The position numbers and the translations under genes were made by a program. From JAJFUI01 sp963754135 (GTDB lineage Bacteria > Planctomycetota > Planctomycetia > Pirellulales > Thermoguttaceae), in assembly GCA_963754135.1 (NCBI GenBank), contig CAVWEY010000005.1, forward strand, positions 62,001-126,000: DNA of 64,000 nucleotides, written 5' to 3'. This document shows positions 1-7,585 of this stretch, in pieces. Below the pieces are notes generated by a model. It searched no databases. It saw only the letters and a program-made list of their open reading frames with translations, and was not told where the DNA came from. How positions within the stretch are numbered: position 1 is the stretch's first letter; each line of letters begins with the position of its first letter.

Positions 1-645
1 TTCATGGGCGCCAAAGAGCAGCGCCTTACGCGGCAGGACCAGTTCTACAACCTTGAAGTCAACTTAATCCGCGAGCAACTGGCCTGGGCCTGCGACTCGC
101 CGTGGGACATCGGCTGGTCGGTGGGCATCCGCTACTTCCGCTTCCAGGAAGACCTCAATTTCTCCTCGCTGAGACAGGGCTGCGACTGGAGCGACCCGGC
201 CGGCGTGGCCTGCCTGGACGAAAACGTCACCAACAACCTGCTGGGCCTCCAGTTCGGCTTCGACGCCGCCTATTGCCTTTGCAACGGCGTGCGGTTCTTC
301 ATCAAGCCGGAGGTCGGCCTCTACGACAACTTCATGAGCAGCAACTTCCAGTGCAACACCGGCAACGGCATTCCAGGCCATACCGATGATTACGGCTGCT
401 TCCCCGCCTGCGGAACGAAGAACGGGCTGGCCTTCCTTACCCAAGTCGACGTGGGCGTGGACTGGCAGATGTCGCGGTGCTGGAGCGCCCGGGTGGGCTA
501 CCGCGTGGTGGCCATCACCGGCCTGGCGCTGGCCGACAGCCAATTCCCGCAGTACATCAACGACATCCCCAGCATCCAAGACGTCCAGCACACCGACAGC
601 CTGCTCCTGCACGGAGCGTTCGTCGGGATCACGTACAACTTCTAG
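1..645 (+). CDS. BBP7-family outer-membrane beta-barrel protein, 3' part
   Basis: The reading frame is open at the left edge of the window, so only the C-terminal 214 residues or so are present. They show the alternating aromatic/polar pattern of an outer-membrane barrel: a strand ending GVRFFIKPEVGLYDN, a Cys-rich surface loop, then VDVGVDWQMSRCWSARVGYR. The protein ends in Phe (GITYNF), as outer-membrane barrels do. The layout matches the planctomycete BBP7 (putative beta-barrel porin 7) family; a second member lies at 18951-20282. Its function beyond outer-membrane location is unknown. The 3' end overlaps the end of the convergent TPR gene by 17 bases. Family assignment is inferred from the C-terminal pattern only. 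Confidence 0.65.
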   Translation, partial: FMGAKEQRLTRQDQFYNLEVNLIREQLAWACDSPWDIGWSVGIRYFRFQEDLNFSSLRQGCDWSDPAGVACLDENVTNNLLGLQFGFDAAYCLCNGVRFFIKPEVGLYDNFMSSNFQCNTGNGIPGHTDDYGCFPACGTKNGLAFLTQVDVGVDWQMSRCWSARVGYRVVAITGLALADSQFPQYINDIPSIQDVQHTDSLLLHGAFVGITYNF

Positions 646-1187
646 CCGTGAGAATCGCCTGAAACTCGGGATCGGCGCGGAGCGGGTCGAAATCGGCCTC
701 CTCCTCGGCCATCTCGCGATAGACCGGGTCCAGGGCCATTGCCTGCGACAGATAGCGGAGGGCCCGGCGCTTCCGGCCGGCCAGGCTCAAGTAGCAGGCC
801 AGGTTGTAACGGAGCAGCGCTTCGCCGGGCCGGATCCTGCAGCGCCTTTTCCAGGCTGTCGATGGCCAGGTCGAGCCGGCCGGTCCGCTTGTAGCACCAG
901 CCCAGGGCCAGCCGGACGCGGATGTCATCGCCGTCCAGCCGCGAGGCGCGCTCCAGAGGCAAGAGGGCCTCGAAGTAGCGCCGCATCGCCCTTAATCCCT
1001 CCCCCCACAAGTACAGCGCCTCGACGCCGAATCCGGCCGGGTTGCCCAGCCGGCCCAACGCCTGCAAGGCGTGTTGGGGCATACCCAACTCCAAATAGCC
1101 CTCGGCTTCCCGCCGAATCCTCGCCGACCGGACTCCGTGTTTCAGTCTCATGGCCGTGCCGCTCCAGTCATTCATGGCGTTCCACAA
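629..1187 (-). CDS. TPR-repeat protein, interrupted by one frameshift
   Basis: The first frame (from 1187) reads as two or three tetratricopeptide helix pairs, for example PQHALQALGRLGNP and RLDLAIDSLEKAL. The second frame (ending at 629) continues it with RPGEALLRYNLACYLSLAG and AMALDPVYREMAEEEADFD. The join is near 838-842: removing one G restores 'SLEKALQIRPGEALLRYNLACY'. The protein would be about 185 residues with no signal peptide, so it is probably a cytoplasmic TPR scaffold protein. Starts at 1187, 1172 or 1151 are possible and none has a strong ribosome site. It is convergent with the porin at 1-645. Either a decayed gene or a one-base sequence error. Confidence 0.6.
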
Positions 1188-1327
1188 GTCATTTTAGCCG
1201 CGGCGCGGGCGACGTGAAAACGTCACTGCACGGCTCTCGTCGCAAGTAAAACGGCGACAAGCATTAACGGCTGCCGCGCCGCGCAAGAAACAGCTTGGAC
1301 ACCCTGCAACGGCGGTAGGGAAACATC

Positions 1328-1624
1328 CTATGGGCCCTTCGTCTTGCCGGTGAACCAACCGACCAGCCACCACACCAGCACGAACAGCAGCGAGCCGAAG
1401 AATGCCGCAATCAAGTCCTCGAAAGTGACCTTGATCTCGCCCAGGCCGAGGTCGATGTGGAAGACCCTGAACAGCCCCCCGCCGATCAACGCTCCGACCA
1501 GGCCAACGCCGAGGTTGGTCCACCGGCCAAGCCCTTCCTTCTTGAATGTCACCAGGCGTCCCGCCAGAGTTCCGGCAAATCCGCCCACGATCAGCCAGAC
1601 GATGATTGGCCCGAGGTAGTTCAT
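1328..1624 (-). CDS. GlsB/YeaQ/YmgE-family membrane protein (transglycosylase-associated)
   Basis: A 98-residue protein with three hydrophobic segments: MNYLGPIIVWLIVGGFAG, then LGVGLVGALIGGGLF, then IAAFFGSLLFVLVWWLVGWF. Glycine-rich GGFAG and GALIGG turns are the hallmark of the small 'transglycosylase-associated' family of integral membrane stress proteins. The start at 1624 is chosen over the longer frame because AGGAG lies ten bases upstream and the hydrophobic N-terminus begins there. It is normally 80-100 residues, so this copy is complete. The acidic stretch in the third part (LGEIKVTFED) is an insertion relative to the shortest relatives. The cellular role of the family is unproven. 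Confidence 0.85.
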   Translation of the reverse strand: MNYLGPIIVWLIVGGFAGTLAGRLVTFKKEGLGRWTNLGVGLVGALIGGGLFRVFHIDLGLGEIKVTFEDLIAAFFGSLLFVLVWWLVGWFTGKTKGP

Positions 1625-1677
1625 GGGTAAGGGCTCCTGGTTATGTACGCCGTCCCCGGCTGTTCTCACGCCCATCA

Positions 1678-1683
1678 ATTATA
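1678..1683 (-). promoter_or_regulatory. Likely -10 box for the GlsB-family gene
   Basis: A perfect TATAAT on the minus strand lies 54 bases upstream of the start at 1624. No good -35 hexamer is visible at 16-18 bases, so this is only a probable promoter. Confidence 0.4.
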
Positions 1684-1823
1684 ACACGGGAATCGGCCGG
1701 CCCAGGGGAATAGGCCGTATCCCCTGAACGCCATGCTTGCCGCCGTCGTGGCCGGCGGCTATCATGGGGCGGAAAGCTCCGGGGCTTTCCGCAACAGTAA
1801 CCAAGAAGCAACGGGAGACGACG

Positions 1824-3002
1824 ATGAACGTCCACGACATCCAGCAGGCGATCCGGGACAACAACGGCGACGGGTGGCTGTTCTTCGACATCCACCAGCG
1901 GGACACTATCGCCTACCAAATCTTGGGGCTGGACATCGGAAAATTCACGACCCGACGATGGTACTACTTCATTCCGCGGGAAGGAACGCCCACGAAACTC
2001 GTACACCGGGTCGAACAGGCGCGCATCGCCGCCTTGCCCGGCAACACCGTCGTGTACGTCGGCTGGAGGGAACTGCACGAGAAACTCAAGTCCCTGCTCG
2101 ACGGCAACCGGCGGATTTTCATGCAATACTCGCCCATGAACAACATCCCCATGGTGTCCTGCGTCGATGCCGGTACGGTGGAGTTGATCCGGTCGCTCGG
2201 CAAGGAGGTCCTTTCTTCCGCCGAGCTGGTGCAGTTCTTCGAGGCCAAAGTGGACCAGTCCGGGGCCGCATCGCACCGGGCCTCCGGCGTGAAGATTCAG
2301 AGGATCAAGGACGAAGCCTTCCAGCGCATCATCACCGCGCTCAAGTCGAACCGCCGGATCACCGAATACGACGTGCAGCAGTTCATCCTGGCCGAGTTCG
2401 ACAAGGGAAACCTGACCTGCGACGGAGAGCCTCCGATGGTCGGCGTCAATGAACATGCCGCCGATCCGCACTTCGAGGTCTCGGCCGCCGGCAGCGCGAC
2501 GGTCAAGGAAAACGACCGCGTGCTGATCGACCTCTGGGCGAGAGAGAACGTGCCGGAAGGCATCTATTACGACATCACCTGGTGCGGGTTCATGGGCAAG
2601 AAGCCCGATCCGAAGTATCAGCAACTGTTCGATATTGTGGTGCGGGCCAGGGACCTCACCAAGCAGTTCATCGCCCAACGGATCGCCGCCGGCCAGCCGG
2701 TCTGCGGCTGGGAGGCGGACGACGTGTGCCGCAACTACATCGCCGGGCAGGGCTATGGAGACTACTTCGTCCATCGCACCGGCCATTCGATCCACCACAG
2801 CGTACACGGCAACGGCGCGAATCTCGACAACCTCGAAACCAAGGACGAGCGGCGGCTAGTGCCCAACAGTTGCTTCTCGATCGAGCCGGGAATCTACAAG
2901 GACGGCATCGGCGTCCGCACGGAGATCGACGTGCTCATCGACGGCCAAGGGGATCTTGATGTGGAAGGGCCGGAACAGCAAAAGCTGATCCTGTTGGAAT
3001 AG
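1824..3002 (+). CDS. M24-family metallopeptidase, Xaa-Pro aminopeptidase type
   Basis: A 392-residue pita-bread-fold aminopeptidase that removes N-terminal residues preceding proline. The five metal ligands of the family are all visible: Asp236 (VLIDLW), Asp250 (YYDITW), His321 (RTGHSIHH), Glu354 (SIEPGIY) and Glu367 (VRTEIDV). A creatinase-like N-terminal domain covers about residues 1-150. The start MNVHDIQQ at 1824 is preferred to the longer frame from 1737 because GGGAG sits seven bases upstream. There is no signal peptide, so it is cytoplasmic. It appears to be a single-gene transcription unit, closed by the hairpin at 3027-3058. Substrate specificity within M24 is not decided by the sequence. 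Confidence 0.92.
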   Translation: MNVHDIQQAIRDNNGDGWLFFDIHQRDTIAYQILGLDIGKFTTRRWYYFIPREGTPTKLVHRVEQARIAALPGNTVVYVGWRELHEKLKSLLDGNRRIFMQYSPMNNIPMVSCVDAGTVELIRSLGKEVLSSAELVQFFEAKVDQSGAASHRASGVKIQRIKDEAFQRIITALKSNRRITEYDVQQFILAEFDKGNLTCDGEPPMVGVNEHAADPHFEVSAAGSATVKENDRVLIDLWARENVPEGIYYDITWCGFMGKKPDPKYQQLFDIVVRARDLTKQFIAQRIAAGQPVCGWEADDVCRNYIAGQGYGDYFVHRTGHSIHHSVHGNGANLDNLETKDERRLVPNSCFSIEPGIYKDGIGVRTEIDVLIDGQGDLDVEGPEQQKLILLE

Positions 3003-3026
3003 CCAGGGGGTAGGTCCAAGAAAAGC

Positions 3027-3058
3027 AAGAAGCCCGCACCGAAAGAGGCGGGCTTCTT
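3027..3058 (+). terminator. Rho-independent-type terminator after the M24 peptidase
   Basis: An 11-base perfect stem (3027-3037 with 3048-3058) has a ten-base loop and is followed by a short T-rich run. It lies 24 bases after the peptidase stop. The stem reads AAGAAGCCCGC, and the T-rich side follows the plus-strand transcript. Confidence 0.85.
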
Positions 3059-3177
3059 CTGCGTGTTGTTGCAAGGGAGAGGCGGTACGCCGACCTCGGT
3101 TACCTGTTGCCCTTCTATCGCGGGCCAGCGGTCAAAACCCGGTGTATCGGCCCTTCCTCTTGGCTCGCCAGCTATTT

Positions 3178-5176
3178 CTAGCCTAACACGGCTGCCGATT
3201 CCCGGCCATGCCCCAGGTGGCGGGGCGGCAACTCCTCGAAACCGGGTCCGCCGGGTGCCACTGGCTGCTTGCCAGCCAGTGCTGCACGTGGTTTGCTGGG
3301 AAACACGGGCTGGCAAGCAGCCCGTGGCACCCTGCGGGCGGCCCTTGCCAGAGACCGCGACAGCAGCAAGACCGCCGAGACACCCAAGAGGGCCAGACAG
3401 CTTGGCTCGGGGACGGGGGCGGCGGCCGCCAACAGCACGTCGTTGCCGCCGCTGAGTTGTCCGCTGGCGGCATTGGCGCCGTAGTAAATCCGCCACTGAC
3501 GGCCGTCGTAGCTGCCGACCGGATCGCCGTTGGCGTAGCCGGCGAACGTGCCGCTCAAGGTCCCGTCGGTGTCATTTCGGATGATCCAGAGCTTGTCGCC
3601 GGGCGAGGACCATCCGGCACCGCTCCACGCCAGCGAGAGGCGCCGCCCAGCGAGACGTTGTGCGTGCTGCCGGAGAGCAGCACCTGATCGTACCCCGCGT
3701 TGCTGTCGCCCGGCGCGGCGCCGTTGATTTCGACCTGCAAGAGGCCGTTCATCGAGTAGTCGCCTTGCACGCACTGCACGCCGGGGCTATGGCCGACGTG
3801 ATGGATGCCCAGCGGGTCGATCCGCAGATTGCCGAGGATATTGCCCGTTCCCTGAAGTGTCTGGCTGCCCGCCGCGCCCAGGCAATACCATCCGGCGACC
3901 GCTGTCAGGTCGAGCGTGGCGCCGGGGCCGACGTCGATTGCCGAGCAGCCGGCCAGCGTGCCGGTCGACGCCAGCCGGAGCGTGCCCTGCTGGACGCACA
4001 GCGGGCCGGAAAAGGCGTTGACGCCGCCCAGCACGAGCGTCCCCAGGCCGGTCTTTGTCAGGCCGACGCCGGGATTGCCGACGATCGTGGCATTCACTGT
4101 GGCGGTCTGTCCGGGGTTGGTCACTTCGATGGTGTTGGGGCCTGGGCCGCCGCTGCCGCCGTTGGTCAAGGCAAGTTTCGAGGCCGAATCGCCCGCCGCG
4201 ATCGTGTAGCCGTCGGCGGCGAAGGCGAGGCTCCGGGCGGCCACCAGCGCGCCGAGGCGATCGTGACCGTGCCGCCGGCTTGCGTGAAATGGGCGTTGTC
4301 GCCATTGGCGCTCTGCCAGGCGAAATAGCTGCTGCCGCTGGCGGCGGATGCCCAGTGGAGAGCGGCCGTATTGTCCCAGACGCCGCTGCCGCCACCCACG
4401 ACGCCGCTGCCGTCGGCGTCCCACCAGCGGTCGTTGCTCGTGGTGGGGGAGCCTTCCACCGTCACGTCGTCCAGGTTCCATCGCTTGCTGGCGTTGTCGT
4501 TCTGGAGGTAGAGCTTCAGCGCCAGCGACCGCTTACCGTTGGGAACTTGGATGGCGAAGTCCGAGTAGCCGTCGCTGGTCCGCAGGCCGCCGCCGGCCGG
4601 GTGCAGCGTTTGGTTCCAGCCGACGGGCTTGACTTGCTGGGGCGTCTCGCTCTGGTATGCCCACGTCGCCCCGCTGCCCCAGCCGGTCAAGGTGACGTCC
4701 GCCGTGGGACCGAAGGCCGGTTTCGTCTGGTTGGCGTAGGTCGTCGTGGCGACATAGGCGGCCACGCTGTCACCGGGAGTGGCCCCACCGCCGCTGCTGG
4801 CCGCGGTCGAGGAAACGCGATAGCGGACCGTCACGTCGCTCCAGCCGGACAGCAACACTTCCGAGAAGGTGAGGACCGAGGTCGTGCCGCTGACCAGCCA
4901 CGAGCCCGAGCCGTCAAGGATCCGCTGGTTGGCGGGGAAGTCGCCCGGACCGGTGCTGGCGTTCCGGATCCCACCGCCGGCGGCGGTGTACACCCAGGTG
5001 TCGCCGGCCGGCTCGAAGCCGCAGGAGACCAGGCCATCGGCGTGTCCCCGGGCCGCCGTCAGGACCGCCACCGACGCCAGGCAAGCCGCCAGAAGCGTTG
5101 CCTTCCGTCGGAGACGGTCGCCCAGCGTACCCTGGGAGCGATTGTCCCACGGCGCTTCGGCCGGTTGTTGCCTCAT
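3178..5176 (-). CDS. PEP-CTERM exported protein with autotransporter-type beta-strand repeat, two frame breaks
   Basis: Three overlapping frames make one protein of about 665 residues. The N-terminus has a basic stretch plus a hydrophobic signal (RRKATLLAACLASVAVLTA). A lectin/jelly-roll-like part follows (SLALKLYLQNDNASKRWNLD), then an autotransporter-associated strand repeat (GLTKTGLGTLVLGGVNAFSG), then the sorting tail VPEPSCLALLGVSAVLLLSR with a basic end (ARAARR). PEP-CTERM proteins are exported and processed by exosortase. Frame changes are needed near 4245 and 3640. The expected stop after the basic tail is missing: a palindromic repeat begins exactly there and the frame runs on for about 50 residues to 3178. 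The start at 5176 is chosen because the signal peptide follows it; no strong ribosome site is seen. Confidence 0.7.
3253..3332. repeat. Palindromic repeat, 'GGTGCCAC' type, in the PEP-CTERM gene tail
   Basis: Two hairpins (3259-3281 and 3304-3326) are imperfect reverse complements of each other and are enclosed by GGGTGC (3253-3258) and GCACCC (3327-3332). The element begins right after the codons of the basic PEP-CTERM tail on the minus strand and has removed or displaced the natural stop. Confidence 0.75.
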
Positions 5177-5254
5177 TGGAAAAGACGACGTGTCAGGGTT
5201 TTCGGTTTGCCCCGGGGCGACAGCCCCCCTATCGACGGCACAATGGAATGGCCC

Positions 5255-5260
5255 ATTATA
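5255..5260 (-). promoter_or_regulatory. Likely -10 box of the PEP-CTERM gene
   Basis: TATAAT on the minus strand, about 79 bases before the chosen start at 5176, within the context GCGGCTATAATGG. The -35 is unclear. Confidence 0.35.
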
Positions 5261-5307
5261 GCCGCTTGCGGTAGGATGTATATAGCAGGGTCCGATTGTG
5301 CGAGAAG

Positions 5308-5390
5308 GTAGGGTGGGACAAGCGAAGCGTAGTCCCACCACGGCTTTTCGCGGGTTTTGGTGGGACCGCGCTTCGCTTGTCCCACCCTAC
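5308..5390. repeat. Long palindromic repeat, 'GGGTGGGACAAGCGAAGCG' type
   Basis: Perfect 22-base outer arms (5308-5329 and 5369-5390) and an inner 8-base pair (5333-5340 with 5358-5365) form a long hairpin. It lies between two divergent genes, just before the small membrane protein at 5402. Confidence 0.8.
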
Positions 5391-5401
5391 GTGAGGCGGC
5401 C

Positions 5402-5695
5402 ATGAGGAATCCGCACTATTACCTGTTGAAACTCGCCCGGACCAGCGGTTGGTTGCTGTTGCCGTTGGTGATAACATATATATTGACCGGGTTTGCGATT
5501 TCCGGCGAGTTCGGACTGAACCAGTGGATGCACGCCGAGACCGCCAGGGGCGTGCACCGGACCTTCGAGTGGCCGCTGATCGTGTTGTTCGTGTCGCACG
5601 CGACGACCACCGCTTACTTCGCCATGCGGAGGTGGGGATGGATCAAGAAACGAAAACCGGATTGCCGAGAAAAATCCCCCGACGAGACGCGCTGA
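5402..5695 (+). CDS. Small membrane protein with conserved-looking histidines, coupled to the radical SAM gene
   Basis: A 97-residue protein with two membrane segments: SGWLLLPLVITYILTGFAI at about residues 15-33 and WPLIVLFVSHATTTAYFAM at about 59-77. Histidines sit beside or in the membrane (WMHAE, RGVHRTFEW, VSHATT). The look is that of a minimal heme- or quinone-binding anchor such as a succinate-dehydrogenase anchor or a cytochrome b fragment, but no family was recognised with confidence. It overlaps the next gene by 58 bases, which suggests coupled translation and a shared function, perhaps as a membrane partner for the radical SAM protein. Confidence 0.7.
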   Translation: MRNPHYYLLKLARTSGWLLLPLVITYILTGFAISGEFGLNQWMHAETARGVHRTFEWPLIVLFVSHATTTAYFAMRRWGWIKKRKPDCREKSPDETR

Positions 5696-6924
5696 AATAC
5701 GGACTGGCCGGGCTGGGCTGCGCCGGCGGCGGCGGGGCGGCCGTCTGGTATCTCGCCGATCGGCTCCGGGCGGCGGCCGCCACCGGCGTCTTCCCCGCCG
5801 ACGCCCCCGCCGGCAAACTCTGGGAACTCTGGCAAGAGCGGGGCTGGGCAAAGGAAGCCCGCCACTACGTCAAGCTGGGGCGGAACATCGAGTGCAAGCT
5901 CTGCCCCAACGAGTGCCTCCTCGAGCCCGAGGACCGCGGCCATTGCCGCAACCGCGTCCACAAGGACGGCAAGCTCTACACGCTGGCCTATGCCGACCCT
6001 TGCGCCTGGCAATGCGATCCGATCGAAAAGAAGCCGCTCTTCCACTTCCTCCCCGATACGGAAGCCTTCTCGATCGCCACGGCCGGCTGCGGCTTCCGCT
6101 GCCTGAACTGCCAGAACTGGGAAATCTCGCAGGCCAAGCCCGAAGAGACGAAAGACCCCCGCGGCGAGCCGTTGCGGCTCGGGCCGGCGGAGCGCGGCTC
6201 ACTGACGTGCAGCGACATCAGGCGGCTTACCATGTCGCCGGAGGACGTGGTGGCGGCGGCCGAGTATTCCCGCTGCCCCTCGATCGCCTACACCTACTCC
6301 GAGCCGAACGCCTGGTTCGAGTACATGATCGACACGGCCACCGCCGCCCGCGCCAGGAAGATCAAGAACTGCTGGATCACCTGCGGCTCGATCCAGGAGG
6401 CCCCGCTGCGGGAGTTGTGCCAAGTGACCGACGCCGCCAACGTCAACCTCAAGAGCTTCAGCGAAGAAATCTACCGCGAGCTGAACACGGGCGAGTTGGA
6501 GCCGATCCTGCGGACGCTCAGGATTCTGAAGCAGCAGGGCGTGTGGTTCGAGGTCACGAACCTGGTGGTGCCCACCTATACCGACAAGCCCGACATGATC
6601 CGGCGGATGTGCGACTGGCTGCTGGCCAATCTTGGCCCGGACTATCCGCTGCACTTCTCCCGCTTTCACCCGGAGCACAAGCTCAAGCGGCTGCCGCCCA
6701 CGCCGGTGGCGATTTTGTTGGAGGCCCGCGAAATCGCCCGCTCCGCCGGGCTCCGCTACATCTACATCGGCAATTGCCCGGAGGTGGCCGACGGCGAAAC
6801 CACTTTCTGTCCCCACTGCCGCAAGCCGATCATCGAGCGGGAGCACTTCGCCGTGGTGACGGTACAGATTTCCGACGGCAAATGCGGTCTGTGCGGCACG
6901 CCGATTCCTGGGGTTTGGGCGTAG
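5638..6924 (+). CDS. Radical SAM enzyme of the AmmeMemoRadiSam (AmrS) type, exported-style N-terminus
   Basis: A 428-residue radical SAM protein. The iron-sulfur ligands are Cys151, Cys155 and Cys158 (AGCGFRCLNCQN). An extra N-terminal cysteine motif, CKLCPNECLL, and a C-terminal FCPHCRK/KCGLCG zinc-ribbon-like part match the AmmeMemoRadiSam subgroup related to pyruvate-formate-lyase activating enzymes. The N-terminus carries RRDALKYGLAGLGCAGGG, which resembles a twin-arginine signal and could place it outside the cytoplasm. The start at 5638 is set by GGAGG just upstream. No Memo or AMMECR1 partner gene is present in the window. The reaction is unknown. Confidence 0.88.
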   Translation: MDQETKTGLPRKIPRRDALKYGLAGLGCAGGGGAAVWYLADRLRAAAATGVFPADAPAGKLWELWQERGWAKEARHYVKLGRNIECKLCPNECLLEPEDRGHCRNRVHKDGKLYTLAYADPCAWQCDPIEKKPLFHFLPDTEAFSIATAGCGFRCLNCQNWEISQAKPEETKDPRGEPLRLGPAERGSLTCSDIRRLTMSPEDVVAAAEYSRCPSIAYTYSEPNAWFEYMIDTATAARARKIKNCWITCGSIQEAPLRELCQVTDAANVNLKSFSEEIYRELNTGELEPILRTLRILKQQGVWFEVTNLVVPTYTDKPDMIRRMCDWLLANLGPDYPLHFSRFHPEHKLKRLPPTPVAILLEAREIARSAGLRYIYIGNCPEVADGETTFCPHCRKPIIEREHFAVVTVQISDGKCGLCGTPIPGVWA

Positions 6925-6942
6925 GTTATGCTTCGGCATAAC
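6925..6942 (+). terminator. Short hairpin directly after the radical SAM stop
   Basis: A perfect 7-base stem with a TTCG tetraloop begins at the base after the stop codon. There is no T run, so it may serve as a weak terminator or mRNA 3' end. Confidence 0.4.
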
Positions 6943-6951
6943 ATGCGGTGC

Positions 6952-6976
6952 CATGCCCACGCTTGTCGTGGGCATG
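6952..6976. repeat. Palindromic repeat, 'CATGCCCACG' type
   Basis: A near-perfect palindrome: nine-base arms CATGCCCAC and GTGGGCATG around a seven-base loop. It lies downstream of the radical SAM gene. Confidence 0.6.
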
Positions 6977-7585
6977 AGGCTGCGGCGACACGGAAATCGG
7001 CCGATGGCTCGCCGGGGGGGACTTTTCGGGCGGGAGGTTTCGGACAGCGATCTTCACGGTGCAAAACTGTCGCTCAGTCCAAGTCACTGCTGCGACAGGA
7101 CTTGCGCCGCCGACTGCGCACCACCAATAAGTGGGGTACTGTTGCGAAACTCCCTCTTTTGGATGAACGTACCCCCCCGTAGACTTGACGGCGATTGCTC
7201 GGTTTTCATCTCTGTCCGACGATGGTACGGTGGCGCAAGCAAGGAGCATGGCTCCGGATTCGGTCAGCGTTGGCTTGTCAAAGAGCGGTCCCGGCCGTCG
7301 CCGGGCGTGCAGCGGGGCTGCGGGAGCAGTGGTCCGAGCTACTGTACACCCTTATATCGCAGCGGTGGCCTGATTTCAAGGGCAGCTTTTGGACATTCGC
7401 AGGCGGTCGCCGCCCAGTCCCCAATCCCAAGTCTCCAAATCCCCGATTCTACCCAACCCCTTGGGACAATTCCCACCGAAGGACTGCATTTTGCGGCAGG
7501 CTGGGCCGCTTGCTACGGGGTGATGGAGGGGGTAGGATGTGCGGCGCACGGCCTGCGCTATCGTTGCTCGACGACAGGGATAGAA
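6977..7585. other. Intergenic stretch with no supported gene
   Basis: About 600 bases between the radical SAM gene and the first methylase. Open frames here lack coding character and ribosome sites. A locally repetitive piece (CCCCAATCCCAAGTCTCC, near 7420-7450) looks like repeat debris. No promoter is obvious. Confidence 0.5.
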
